Below, piece after piece: positions 19,253 through 27,526 of a DNA stretch of 64,000 bases. Origin of the DNA: Arthrobacter sp. 24S4-2 (GTDB lineage Bacteria; Actinomycetota; Actinomycetes; Actinomycetales; Micrococcaceae); the NCBI RefSeq assembly GCF_005280255.1, contig NZ_CP040018.1:3410001-3474000 (forward strand), read 5' to 3'. A program made the translations under genes and the position numbers. The notes under the pieces were generated by a model. That model made no database searches, was not told where the DNA came from, and saw only the letters and a program-made list of their open reading frames with translations. How positions within the stretch are numbered: the first letter of the stretch is position 1; each line of letters starts with the position of its first letter.

Positions 19253-19732
19253 ATGACTCAGCCATCGCACGACTACGATCCGAACGAAACAGACCCTGCA
19301 TCAACGCCGGATCACCCCGCCGCGACGGAGGGGGTCCCGACGCCAACCGGACAGGCAGGCTCCGGAGCATTGTCCGGACGTGCCCGCCCGGGCACGGATG
19401 CCCCCGCGAATCAGGATCGTCCGAGCCCGCCCGGCGCCACCCCTGCGACGCCTGCACCGGAGGAACGGCACGTGACACGCGCCGGCATGGTCTGGGCCGC
19501 CGTCGCCACCGCATTGGCGGTGATGGTTCTGCTCATCGCCTTCATCCTGCAGAACCAGGACTATGTTCAGGTCAGATTCTTCGGGCTTGAAGGGGCTGTC
19601 TCACTGGGCATCGCACTGTTCATCGCTGCAGTGGGCGGCGGCATACTGGTGGCCGTCGCGGGGGCGGCAAGAATTATTCAGCTACGCGCAGCGGCCCATC
19701 GGAGGAGGGTCCTGGCGCAACGCGTCCGCTAG
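19253..19732 (+). CDS. LapA-domain (DUF1049) membrane protein
   Basis: A 159-residue protein. The first 75 residues are Pro/Ala/Gly-rich and probably disordered; two hydrophobic helices follow (about 78-98 and 115-138) with the family signature FILQNQDYVQVRFFG between. LapA-domain proteins are small inner-membrane proteins, in Escherichia coli linked to lipopolysaccharide assembly; the role in Gram-positive bacteria is unknown. GAGGACGG precedes the ATG. Confidence 0.88.
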   Translation: MTQPSHDYDPNETDPASTPDHPAATEGVPTPTGQAGSGALSGRARPGTDAPANQDRPSPPGATPATPAPEERHVTRAGMVWAAVATALAVMVLLIAFILQNQDYVQVRFFGLEGAVSLGIALFIAAVGGGILVAVAGAARIIQLRAAAHRRRVLAQRVR

Positions 19733-19774
19733 GGACACACCAAGAACCACGGCCAGCGGAGGAGACCGGCCGCA

Positions 19775-19951
19775 TCACCCGCGGTCGGCGCCGCCCGGGT
19801 GGCCTTCGGGGGTGTCATCCATCCGGGCGATACCGGGCTCTTTCGTCGTGGCCAGATCGCCGGCAACAGTCTCCCGCCCGGACTCCTCCGCTGGCTGTGT
19901 GGTGCCGTCGTCGCCCCGCGCGGTCCCGTTTTCGTCTGGAATCTCAGTCAT
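19775..19951 (-). CDS. Small acidic hypothetical protein
   Basis: A 58-residue frame beginning MTEIPDENGT and ending GGADRG. It is hydrophilic, rich in Glu, Asp, Gly and Thr, with no motif I recognise. Support comes from a TAGCTT box exactly six bases before the ATG, the leaderless pattern seen at many genes here, and from codon choice typical of the neighbourhood. It lies between two convergent genes. Evidence for expression is indirect. Confidence 0.45.
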   Translation of the reverse strand: MTEIPDENGTARGDDGTTQPAEESGRETVAGDLATTKEPGIARMDDTPEGHPGGADRG

Positions 19952-20032
19952 GTGCCCAAGCTAAACCCGCGCCGCGGGCTTGTCGAGGGGCGGCAGGTCC
20001 GGTGGCAGGAGCAGCAAAACGGAACGTTGCCG

Positions 20033-20464
20033 TCAGCGCTCCAACAGTTCCTTCAGGTTCCCCAGCACCATTTCCCACAGCTTGGCAGACTCCTCGGCCT
20101 CGGAATCGCTCTTGTTGTTTCCCTGCGTGATGGTGATTTCGGTGCCGTTCGGCTGTTCAATCAGCCGGTACTCGACGGTGTGGTAGTTCTCCGGCGCATC
20201 CGGAAGCCCCGTCAGCGGACTGTAGTGGGTGATGCGCAGCAGTTCTTCGCGCCGGTTTTCCAGGACGATCCCCTTGTCCTCATAGCTTCTGCCTTGCCAC
20301 TCCCCCGCGAATGTCACGGGGTCACCTTCCCGCCAGGTGGTGGTCACATTCGTTCCGAGGAAATATTGCCTGACGATGCTGGGGTCGGTCAGCGCCTTCC
20401 ATACCCGGCTGCGTGGGGCTTCCACGAGGACTGACGCTTCGGCGTCCTTGATCTGAGCATTCAT
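20033..20464 (-). CDS. SRPBCC (AHSA1-like) protein
   Basis: A 143-residue START/Bet v1-fold protein. It opens with the family pattern VEAPRSRVWKALTDP and includes GEWQGRSYEDKG and a C-terminal helix (ESAKLWEMVLGNLKELL) closing the hydrophobic cavity. Such proteins bind small hydrophobic ligands; some resemble the Hsp90 activator Aha1. AAGGAGG precedes the ATG. No partner gene is evident. Confidence 0.85.
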   Translation of the reverse strand: MNAQIKDAEASVLVEAPRSRVWKALTDPSIVRQYFLGTNVTTTWREGDPVTFAGEWQGRSYEDKGIVLENRREELLRITHYSPLTGLPDAPENYHTVEYRLIEQPNGTEITITQGNNKSDSEAEESAKLWEMVLGNLKELLER

Positions 20465-20608
20465 CTGCGTGCCTCCTTCGCCTGAGGATAGCCGGGATGT
20501 CCGGCCGTGTTAAGGGCGTGCCGTCGGAGCGACGTGGGCCGTCAGCCGGCGCCCGCGGTCCGGGTCAGGAAACGCCCCGCCGGGTAGCCCGCGGAGCAAA
20601 GGAGACTG

Positions 20609-21466
20609 TCAGGCGTATGGCAGGACGAGCCCTGCGTAGCGTTCCTTCATGGCCGCCAGGACGCTGTCGCCGTCGGCGTCCCAGATTTCCTGATTGAAAA
20701 TTTCCACTTCGATGTCGCCGGTGTAGCCGGCGTCCCGGACCCAGCTGCCGATGGTCGCGAAGTCGATGACGCCGTCGCCCATCATGCCCCGGGACAGCAG
20801 GGCGTCGGCGGCGATGGGCAGGTTGAAGTCGCAGACCTGGTAGGAGGCGATGCGGTTCTCCCGGCCGGCCCGGTCAATCTGCGCCTTCAGCTCCGGGTCC
20901 CACCACACGTGGAAGGTGTCGACGGCGACGCCGACGGCCTTCGCGTCGTACGGGGCGGCCAGGTCCAGGGCCTGGCCAAGGGTGGAGATGAGGGCGCGGT
21001 CGGCGGCGTACATCGGGTGCAGCGGTTCCAGGACCAGGCGCACCCCGTTTTCGACGGCGAACGGGACCAGGTCCGCGAGGCGGTCAGTAACGCGCCGGCG
21101 GGCGGCCACCACGTCCTTCTCCCCAGAGGCGAGGCCGCCGACCACCACGAACAGTTCCCGCGTGTCGAGTGCCACCGCCTCGCGGATGGCGGCGCGGTTG
21201 TCGGCAAGGGCGGCCGCCTGGCCGTCGGCGTCGGCAGCGGTCAGGAAGCCGCCGCGACACAGCGAGGACACCCGCAGGCCGGCGTCCCTGATGAGCTTGG
21301 CTGCCTTGTCGATCCCGGCTTCGTGCACCCGGTCCCGCCAGGGGCCGATCGCGGGGATGCCGGCACGGGCGCAGCCGTCAACGGCCTCGGCCAAGGTCCA
21401 CTTCTTGGTGGTGGCACTGTTGAGGGAAAGTCGTGAAAAAGGGGACGGTCCTGAATCCAATGTCAT
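20609..21466 (-). CDS. Sugar phosphate isomerase/epimerase (AP endonuclease 2 family TIM barrel)
   Basis: A 285-residue TIM barrel related to xylose isomerase and IolE/IolI-type enzymes. Metal-site residues fit E in LVLEPLHPM, D and H in VDTFHVWWDP and E in IEVEIFNQE. It is the last gene of a three-gene operon; its ATG overlaps the DUF993 stop codon by four bases (ATGA), and GGAGTGGGAG precedes it. With an oxidoreductase and an aldolase-like partner it should isomerise or epimerise a keto-sugar or inositol-like intermediate. Confidence 0.88.
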   Translation of the reverse strand: MTLDSGPSPFSRLSLNSATTKKWTLAEAVDGCARAGIPAIGPWRDRVHEAGIDKAAKLIRDAGLRVSSLCRGGFLTAADADGQAAALADNRAAIREAVALDTRELFVVVGGLASGEKDVVAARRRVTDRLADLVPFAVENGVRLVLEPLHPMYAADRALISTLGQALDLAAPYDAKAVGVAVDTFHVWWDPELKAQIDRAGRENRIASYQVCDFNLPIAADALLSRGMMGDGVIDFATIGSWVRDAGYTGDIEVEIFNQEIWDADGDSVLAAMKERYAGLVLPYA

Positions 21467-22677
21467 ACTCCCACTCCGTTGATGCGCAGGTAGTCCGACA
21501 TCCGGAACGCGGCCAGTGCCGGGTCCTTCAGCAGCCCGGCCTGGTCTGCCAGTTCGAAGGTCTTCGCCAGGTGCACCACCGAACGGCCCGAGTGCAGTCC
21601 GCCCACCATCTGGAAGCCCGGCTGCTTGCCGTTGAGCCAGGACATGAACGCGATGCCGGTCTTGTAATAGAACGTGGGGGCACTGAAGATGTGCTTGCCC
21701 AGTTCCCGGGTGGAGTCCAGGATGGCGCGGCCCCTCACAGCGTCGCCGGCGTCGTAGCTCTGCAACGCCGCCGAGGCTGCCGGGTAGATGGCGGCGAAGA
21801 TGCCCAGCAGGGCGTCCGAATGGTGCGTGCCGTCGCCGTCGATCAGTTCCGGGTAGTTGAAGTCGTCGCCGGTGTAAAGCCGGACGCCCTTGGGGAGGTT
21901 GGCGCGGAGTGCGACTTCATGCGAGGCGTCCAGGAGCGAGACCTTGACCCCGTCCACTTTGTCCGCGTGCTCGCGGATGAGGGAGAGGAACGTCCCGGTG
22001 GCCTGGGCGACGTCGTCCGAACCCCAGTAGCCGGCCAGCGCGGGATCGAACATGGTGCCGAGCCAGTGCAGGATGACGGGCTGGTCAACTTCCTGCAGGA
22101 GCGTCGAGTACACGTGCAGGTAATCGTCTGCTCCGCTGGCCACCTTGGCCAGCGCCCGGGAAGCCATCAGGATCACCTTAGGTCCGGCTTCGGACACGAC
22201 GGCGATCTGCTCGCGGTAGGCGACAATGACGGCCTGGATCCCGGCAGCGCCGGACGGCAGGGACGCGAGGTCCAGCTGGTCGGTTCCGGCGCCGCACGAG
22301 ACGAGGTCCCGGACGGACTTGCCGGCGGTGGCGGCACCGCCGACGGAGACCACTGAAGCCGCTTCGACGCCGGTGCGCTTGATCAGCTGCCGGGTGGCTG
22401 CCCAGTCCAGGCCCATGCCGCGCTGCGCGGTGTCCATGGCGTCAGCAACGCCCAGGCCGTAGGACCAAAGCTCGTGCCGGTAGGCCATCGTGGCGTCCCA
22501 GTCGAGCCGCGCGGGGGCACCCGGAGTGTTGTCCGCGGTGACCTCCGGGACGACATGGGCTGCGGCGTACGCGTGCCGCGAGGTGATGGGAGCGGTGGGC
22601 CTGGACCAGGCGGGGGCGGACTGGAGCCGGTATTCGCGGGTTCCGCCGTCGTGGGTGGGAAGGATCAGCGATGTCAT
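21463..22677 (-). CDS. DUF993 family, dihydrodipicolinate synthase-like
   Basis: A 404-residue protein of the DUF993 family, a distant relative of the class I aldolase/DHDPS TIM barrel. It reads MTSLILPTHDGG at the start and contains RLYTGDDFNYPELI and YYKTGIAFMSWLNG. The family commonly sits beside Gfo/Idh/MocA oxidoreductases and sugar isomerases, as here, but no reaction is established to my knowledge. Its start overlaps the oxidoreductase stop by one base (TAATG). An in-frame extension upstream to 23040 is a shadow of that oxidoreductase gene. Confidence 0.88.
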   Translation of the reverse strand: MTSLILPTHDGGTREYRLQSAPAWSRPTAPITSRHAYAAAHVVPEVTADNTPGAPARLDWDATMAYRHELWSYGLGVADAMDTAQRGMGLDWAATRQLIKRTGVEAASVVSVGGAATAGKSVRDLVSCGAGTDQLDLASLPSGAAGIQAVIVAYREQIAVVSEAGPKVILMASRALAKVASGADDYLHVYSTLLQEVDQPVILHWLGTMFDPALAGYWGSDDVAQATGTFLSLIREHADKVDGVKVSLLDASHEVALRANLPKGVRLYTGDDFNYPELIDGDGTHHSDALLGIFAAIYPAASAALQSYDAGDAVRGRAILDSTRELGKHIFSAPTFYYKTGIAFMSWLNGKQPGFQMVGGLHSGRSVVHLAKTFELADQAGLLKDPALAAFRMSDYLRINGVGV

Positions 22678-23846
22678 TAGAGCGAGATCTCCGGGATGTC
22701 GATGGTGCGGCGCTGGTCGTTGGACTGCAGGCCGAGCTCGGCGAGCTGCACGCCGCGGGCAGCGGAAAGCAGTCCGAAGCGGTGTTCGCGGCGGGCGACG
22801 ACGTCGCGCAGGAATTCTTCCCACTGCAGCTTGAAGCCGTTGTCCAGTTCGGCGTTGGCGGGGACTTCCTGCCACTGGCTGCGGAAGGATTCGGTGACGG
22901 GCAGGTCCGGGTTCCAGACCGGCTTGGGGGTGTGGGCGCGCTGCTGGGCAACACACTTGTTCAAACCGGCAACAGCGGAACCGTGCGTGCCGTCGATCTG
23001 GAACTCGACCAGCTCGTCGCGGTAGACCCGGACGGCCCACGAAGAATTGATCTGGCCGACCACCGGGTCGCCACCCGGGGTTTCCAGCTCGAAAATGCCG
23101 TAGGAGGCGTCATCGGCCGTGGCCTTGTATTCCTTGCCGACCTCGTCCCAGCGGGCCGGGATGTGCGTGGCGGTCTTGGCGTTGACGCTCTTGACCTTGC
23201 CGATGATGCCTTCCAGGACATAGTTCCAGTGGCAGAACATGTCCGTGGTCATGCCGCCGCCGTCTTCCTTGCGGTAGTTCCAGGACGGACGCTGCGCAGC
23301 CTGGACGTCGCCTTCGAAGACCCAGTAGCCGAATTCGCCGCGGATGGACAGGATCCGGCCGAAGAAGCCTTCGTCCACAAGGCGGCGCAGCTTGACCAGG
23401 CCGGGCAGGTACAGCTTGTCGTGGACAACGCCCGCCGTGACGCCGGCTTCCCTGCCGATGCGGGCAAGCTCGATGGCCTCTTCGAGGGTTTCCGCGGTGG
23501 GCTTCTCGGTGAAGATGTGCTTGCCGGCGCGCATGGCCTTCTTCAGGGTGGCGGCGCGGAGGCTGGTCATGGAGGCGTCAAAGACGATGTCCACCGTGGG
23601 GTCGTTAATGACCGCGTCCAGGTCGGTGGACCACTCGGAGACTTTGTGGAGCTCCGCGAGCTCGCGGATCTTGGCCTCGTTGCGGCCCACCAGGATCGGT
23701 TCGACCTGCACCCGCGTGCCGTCCTCGAGGGTGAACCCGCCCGCGTCGCGGATAGGGAGGATGGAGCGCAGCAGATGCTGGCGGTAGCCCATCCGGCCGG
23801 TGATGCCGTTCATGGCGATACGGATCGTCTTTGTTTCGAAGCCCAT
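22677..23846 (-). CDS. Gfo/Idh/MocA family oxidoreductase
   Basis: A 389-residue NAD(P)-dependent sugar or inositol dehydrogenase-type protein. The N-terminal Rossmann domain starts MGFETKTIRIAMNGITGRMG, and EKPTAETLEEA is the typical EKP motif with the catalytic Lys. GGAGG four bases before the ATG at 23846 fixes the start; the longer frame to 23903 would run into the operator. It is the first gene of the operon and is divergent from a LacI regulator. Confidence 0.92.
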   Translation of the reverse strand: MGFETKTIRIAMNGITGRMGYRQHLLRSILPIRDAGGFTLEDGTRVQVEPILVGRNEAKIRELAELHKVSEWSTDLDAVINDPTVDIVFDASMTSLRAATLKKAMRAGKHIFTEKPTAETLEEAIELARIGREAGVTAGVVHDKLYLPGLVKLRRLVDEGFFGRILSIRGEFGYWVFEGDVQAAQRPSWNYRKEDGGGMTTDMFCHWNYVLEGIIGKVKSVNAKTATHIPARWDEVGKEYKATADDASYGIFELETPGGDPVVGQINSSWAVRVYRDELVEFQIDGTHGSAVAGLNKCVAQQRAHTPKPVWNPDLPVTESFRSQWQEVPANAELDNGFKLQWEEFLRDVVARREHRFGLLSAARGVQLAELGLQSNDQRRTIDIPEISL

Positions 23847-23880
23847 GTGTCCTCCACAGTTCGTAAGTTCAGGCGTTGTC

Positions 23881-23896
23881 GGGAAAGCGCGTTCCC
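23881..23896. promoter_or_regulatory. LacI-type operator 1
   Basis: GGGAAAGCGCGTTCCC is palindromic at seven of eight pairs with the central GCGC core expected for LacI/GalR-family regulators. It lies 35 bases upstream of the oxidoreductase start. Confidence 0.65.
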
Positions 23897-23929
23897 ACTG
23901 CATTTATGATGCATCTTTCGCCGCCCCAT

Positions 23930-23943
23930 GGCAAGCGCTTTCC
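23930..23943. promoter_or_regulatory. LacI-type operator 2
   Basis: GGCAAGCGCTTTCC has a perfect AAGCGCTT core (23933-23940) plus two outer pairs. It is about 48 bp from operator 1 and 63 bases before the lacI-like start, so it may mediate autoregulation and looping. Confidence 0.65.
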
Positions 23944-24005
23944 CGAAAGTGGGCTGTACTGCCATAATGTGCACTACGCGCATGTTGGCTGAACAGGAGA
24001 CATTG

Positions 24006-25103
24006 GTGGCTGCTAGTACCCTCACCGAGGTGGCACGCCTGGCGGGAGTTTCCCCCGCCACCGCATCCCGAGTACTCAACGGTTCTGCCCGCAAACCCGG
24101 GCCGGGAGTGTCCGAGCGCGTGCGGCAGGCAGCCGAGACCCTGGGCTATATCCCGAATGCCCAGGCCCAGGCCCTGGCGAAATCCAGCTCCGGGCTCGTT
24201 GGCCTGATCGTGCACGACATCGCGGATCCGTACTTCTCCGCCATCGCCCGCGGCGTCCAGGACGTGGCACGTGAGCAGCACAAGGTGGTGCTGCTGGCCA
24301 CCACGGGAGGAACCCCCGCCGATGAAAAGGAAGCTGTTGCGGCGTTTGCGGCCAGGCGGGCCGACGCCATAGTCATTGCAGGTTCCCGCTCCAGCCGGCC
24401 GGAGGACCAGCAGGGCAATGCCGAACTTGCCGCCGAACTGGACCGCTACTGCCGCAACGGCGGCCACGTGGGGGTCGTGGGGCAGGCAATTGTCGGGGCC
24501 GGCGCACTGGACGGCTACCACCTGGTGGAAGTGCCGAACGAGCAACTTGCTGCGGAACTCGCCGGAAGGCTTGTGGCCAGCCATTCGGGTGACTTCGTCA
24601 TCGTCGGCGGCCCTGAAGGGCTGATCACGTCCGACGACCGGATCCGCGGCTTCCAGTCCGGCCTTGCCGCCGCCGGACGCCCCGCAGCCGAAGTCCTCCG
24701 TGCGTCCTTCAACCGCGCCGGCGGCTACGAAGCGGGACTCGAACTGGCTCAGCGGATCCAGGACGCACGGGAATCCGGTGAGGCCCGAGAGGGCGACAAG
24801 CCGAACCTGTGCATCTTTGCCGCGAACGACGTCATGGCCATCGGCGCCGCCGCAGCGCTGCGCTCCCAGGGGTTCAGGATTCCGCGCGATGCCCTGATCG
24901 CCGGATTCGACGACATCGAGACCCTGCGGGACTTCCGGCCGGGCCTGTCAACGGTCCGCCTTCCGCTGGAGGAAATTGGCAGGTTGGCCACTTTGAGCAC
25001 GGTGGGCCCGGCAGGTCCGGGCGAAGGTGACTTCGACCATGACACCGGTCCTGCAGTCACCGGACAGGTGACGCTCCGGCGGAGCACCGAGTGGACTCCC
25101 TAG
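24006..25103 (+). CDS. LacI-family transcriptional regulator
   Basis: A 365-residue repressor. The N-terminal helix-turn-helix (STLTEVARLAGVSPATASRVLNG) is classic LacI, followed by the hinge (QAQALAKS) and a periplasmic-binding-protein-like effector domain with the inner pocket pattern GLIVHDIADPYF. I use the GTG at 24006 because GGAG is six bases upstream; ATG codons further upstream lack a site and reach operator 2. It most likely controls the divergent sugar operon and itself. Confidence 0.93.
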   Translation: MAASTLTEVARLAGVSPATASRVLNGSARKPGPGVSERVRQAAETLGYIPNAQAQALAKSSSGLVGLIVHDIADPYFSAIARGVQDVAREQHKVVLLATTGGTPADEKEAVAAFAARRADAIVIAGSRSSRPEDQQGNAELAAELDRYCRNGGHVGVVGQAIVGAGALDGYHLVEVPNEQLAAELAGRLVASHSGDFVIVGGPEGLITSDDRIRGFQSGLAAAGRPAAEVLRASFNRAGGYEAGLELAQRIQDARESGEAREGDKPNLCIFAANDVMAIGAAAALRSQGFRIPRDALIAGFDDIETLRDFRPGLSTVRLPLEEIGRLATLSTVGPAGPGEGDFDHDTGPAVTGQVTLRRSTEWTP

Positions 25104-25852
25104 GCTCCCACCCTGCGCCGCCGGAGGGCCTCAGCATGGTCCCGGCCCGCAGCGGCCCTGCCGCACCGTCAGCCGCGGTACTGGTCCTTCCCGGCGGGGG
25201 CTACGAACGCCATGCCGACCACGAGGCCGAGCCGGTGGCGGAGTGGCTTGCGTCGCTGGGCATCCACGCCTTTGTGCTGCGGTACCGGGTTGCGCCGCAC
25301 CGACACCCGGCGCCTTTGTGGGACGCGAAGGCCGCCCTCGCCTGGATCCGGAGCGGCCGCCACGGACTCACCGTGGACGGTTCCCGCGTGGGCGTGCTGG
25401 GCTTCTCCGCTGGAGGGCACCTGGCAGCCACGCTGGCAGCCGGCGTCCCCACCGGCGACGACGCACTTGACGTGAACGGTTCCCGGCCGGACCTGTCCAT
25501 CCTGTGCTACCCCGTGGTGTCCTTCGAATCGGCCGTGCACCAGGGCAGCATCAACAACCTGTTGGGCGCCACGCAGTCGCCCGAACTCCTGGCAGGGCTC
25601 TCTGCCGAGCGGACCGTCACGGGCCAGACTCCCCCGGCCTTCATCTGGCACACTTCCGACGACAGCGCGGTGGATGCAGGACACAGCCTCCGGTATGCGC
25701 TGGCGCTGCGCGCCGCCCGCATTCCTGCCGAGCTCCACGTCTTTCCGCATGGCCGGCACGGGCTGGGCCTGGCCGCCGGCGTCGCCGGCGTGGAGCGGTG
25801 GACAGAGCTGTGCGCCACCTGGCTGGCCGGGCACGGCTGGACCTCCGGGTAA
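25091..25852 (+). CDS. Alpha/beta hydrolase (acetyl-esterase-like)
   Basis: A 253-residue esterase. The nucleophile Ser is in GFSAGG, the acid is in HTSDDSAVD and the His in PHGRHGLGL; the oxyanion region reads PGGGYERHA. The fold resembles BD-FAE/acetyl xylan esterases that deacetylate plant sugars. The GTG start overlaps the end of the lacI gene by 13 bases with GGAG six bases upstream, so it is coupled to the regulator. This supports a role in releasing acetyl groups from the substrate of the neighbouring operon. Confidence 0.88.
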   Translation: MDSLGSHPAPPEGLSMVPARSGPAAPSAAVLVLPGGGYERHADHEAEPVAEWLASLGIHAFVLRYRVAPHRHPAPLWDAKAALAWIRSGRHGLTVDGSRVGVLGFSAGGHLAATLAAGVPTGDDALDVNGSRPDLSILCYPVVSFESAVHQGSINNLLGATQSPELLAGLSAERTVTGQTPPAFIWHTSDDSAVDAGHSLRYALALRAARIPAELHVFPHGRHGLGLAAGVAGVERWTELCATWLAGHGWTSG

Positions 25853-25909
25853 GGCCGGCGGCCGAGGCCAATGCAGCGGGATGGCGTTCAGCAGCGCGGG
25901 TGACCGGAC

Positions 25910-25915
25910 TAGCCT
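25910..25915 (+). promoter_or_regulatory. -10 box of the interrupted GNAT gene
   Basis: TAGCCT ends six bases before the ATG at 25922, the leaderless arrangement repeated across this window. It supports 25922 as the original start of the acetyltransferase. Confidence 0.5.
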
Positions 25916-25981
25916 GTTTCCATGACCCTCCAGCGACCTGGCAGACGCGCGCCGGTGAGCCCCCCGTTACCTTCTTAGTAG

Positions 25982-26160
25982 CCCTTATCGAGTAAGAATT
26001 GGGGTTGTTGGCCTGTCGGTCCCGGCATGATTAATTCCCCCAGTCATCAATGATCCGGGGGGTGTTGTCACCGGGATTCGATAGGCGCCAGGGGATCGCT
26101 AATGGGGACCGGACCAGCGCAAGGAAGCACCGCGTAGGTCAGCCGTAACGTGGATGCCGG
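25982..26160 (+). ncRNA. Putative IS110 bridge RNA
   Basis: In IS110-subgroup elements the non-coding segment 5' of the transposase encodes a bridge RNA whose loops pair with target and donor DNA. Here a hairpin is seen at 26037-26061 (CCCCC, TCAT/ATGA, GGGGG) and a second at 26112-26140 (GACCAGCGC with GCGTAGGTC, one A-A mismatch and an 11-base loop). Flanking that second stem, GGGAC at 26105-26109 equals the right-end GGGAC at 27536-27540, and GTAACG at 26145-26150 is the reverse complement of CGTTAC at 25965-25970 at the left end. That is the layout expected for a donor-binding loop. Ends of the RNA are approximate and target guides were not identified. Confidence 0.5.
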
Positions 26161-26222
26161 GCCTTGCCGCCGCGGGACATGCCAACACAGATTTGACGGA
26201 CACAAATTCTGGGAGGTCTGCG

Positions 26223-27422
26223 TTGATCAATGACCATAAACTCGTCGACATCTTCATCGGTGTTGACGTCGGCAAGAGCAATCACCACGCGGTCGCCATC
26301 GATCGCCAGGGCAAGAAGATCCTCGACCGGGCACTGCCCCAGGACGAGGCCAAATTACGCTCCATCATCAAGGCCGTAGCGGGCAAGGGACGCGTGCTGT
26401 TGGTCGTTGACCAGCCCTCCACCATTGGTGCCCTGCCGGTCGCCGTGGCACAGGCAGAGGGCATTATGGTCGGCTACCTGCCCGGTCTGGCCATGCGGCG
26501 CATCGCTGACTTGCACCCCGGCGAGGCCAAAACGGACGCCCGGGACGCGGCGATAATTGCCGAGGCTGCCCGGTCCCTGCCGCACACGCTTCGCTCCATC
26601 GTCGTCGCCGACGAGCAGGCCGCGGAGCTGTCGATGTTGTGTGGTTTTGATGATGACCTGGCCAAGCAGGCCACGGCCACCTCAAACCGGATCCGCGGGT
26701 TGCTCGCGCAGGTCCATCCGGCTCTGGAACGGGTCATTGGCATGCATTTGGACCACCCGGCCATGGCCGAGCTGCTGGTCAAGTACCCCACGCCCTCCAC
26801 TCTGCGCAAGGCCGGGCAGAACAGGGTCGCCACGCTCCTGTCCCGCCACGCTCCGCGGGCCGGGAAGGCCTGGGCTGCCGAGGTATTCACCGCCTTGGGA
26901 GAGCAGACCGTCGTGGTCGCCGGCACCAACGCCGCAGGCATCGTCCTGCCGCAGCTGGCAGCGATGCTCAAGCAGTTGCGAACGTCCCGGGACGAGATCC
27001 TCACCCAGGTCGAAGCGCTTGTGGAGGCCCACCCTCTTCACACCGTCCTGACCTCCATTCCGGCGGTCGGGGTCAGGACGGAAGCGCGAATCATCACCGA
27101 AGTTGCGGGCAAGGAATTCAAGACCGCCGGCCATCTTGCCTCGTACGCCGGACTGGCCCCGGTGACGTGGCGGTCGGGCACCTCGATCCGCGGCGACCAT
27201 CCTTCCAAAAAAGGCAACAAAAGCCTCAAACGGGCATTCTTCCTCTCCGCTTTCGCCGCGCTCAAAGACCCACTCTCAAGGGCCTACTACGACCGCAAAC
27301 GTGCCGAAGGCAAGCGCCACAACCAGGCCCTCATCGCCCTCGCACGGCGCCGCTGCGACGTCCTCTTCGCAATGCTCCGCGACGGCACCCTATACGAAGC
27401 ACCCGGGACTCAAAGCGCCTGA
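26223..27422 (+). CDS. IS110-family transposase
   Basis: A 399-residue recombinase. The N-terminal RuvC-like DEDD domain begins with GVDVGKSNHHAV (Asp15), followed by VDQPS and TDARDAA; the second acidic position is Asp and not Glu, common in actinobacterial members as far as I recall. The C-terminal Tnp_20 domain contains the helix-hairpin-helix-like SIPAVGVRTEARI and YAGLAPVTWRSG with the catalytic-type Ser. TTG at 26223 is chosen because GGGAGG lies six bases upstream. The gene is intact, so the element may be active. Confidence 0.93.
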   Translation: MINDHKLVDIFIGVDVGKSNHHAVAIDRQGKKILDRALPQDEAKLRSIIKAVAGKGRVLLVVDQPSTIGALPVAVAQAEGIMVGYLPGLAMRRIADLHPGEAKTDARDAAIIAEAARSLPHTLRSIVVADEQAAELSMLCGFDDDLAKQATATSNRIRGLLAQVHPALERVIGMHLDHPAMAELLVKYPTPSTLRKAGQNRVATLLSRHAPRAGKAWAAEVFTALGEQTVVVAGTNAAGIVLPQLAAMLKQLRTSRDEILTQVEALVEAHPLHTVLTSIPAVGVRTEARIITEVAGKEFKTAGHLASYAGLAPVTWRSGTSIRGDHPSKKGNKSLKRAFFLSAFAALKDPLSRAYYDRKRAEGKRHNQALIALARRRCDVLFAMLRDGTLYEAPGTQSA

Positions 27423-27520
27423 ACGGCCTGGCCTGTCAGCTGGCGGCGACACACCGCTGGCCATGCATCTCTGCCCACAAACAGGTCACACCACTTGCAA
27501 AGAAAACCGGGGCCCAACGC

Positions 27521-27526
27521 TTGACA
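27521..27526 (+). promoter_or_regulatory. Outward TTGACA box at the right end of the IS
   Basis: A consensus -35 hexamer 15 bases inside the right end. In IS110 elements joining of the two ends in the circular form builds a promoter for the bridge RNA from such a box and a -10 in the left end. The TACCTT at the left end could be that -10, but the spacing depends on how many of the C residues belong to the element. Confidence 0.45.

Noticed and set aside
22678..23040. N-terminal extension of the DUF993 frame
   Set aside because: It runs inside the oxidoreductase gene in another frame; the ATG at 22677 is coupled to that gene's stop codon and matches the family start.
26068..26074. TCACCGG in the putative bridge RNA as a target guide for CCGGTGA next to the insertion
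   Set aside because: A 7-base match within about 150 bases is likely by chance, and it is offset by several bases from the C-run crossover.
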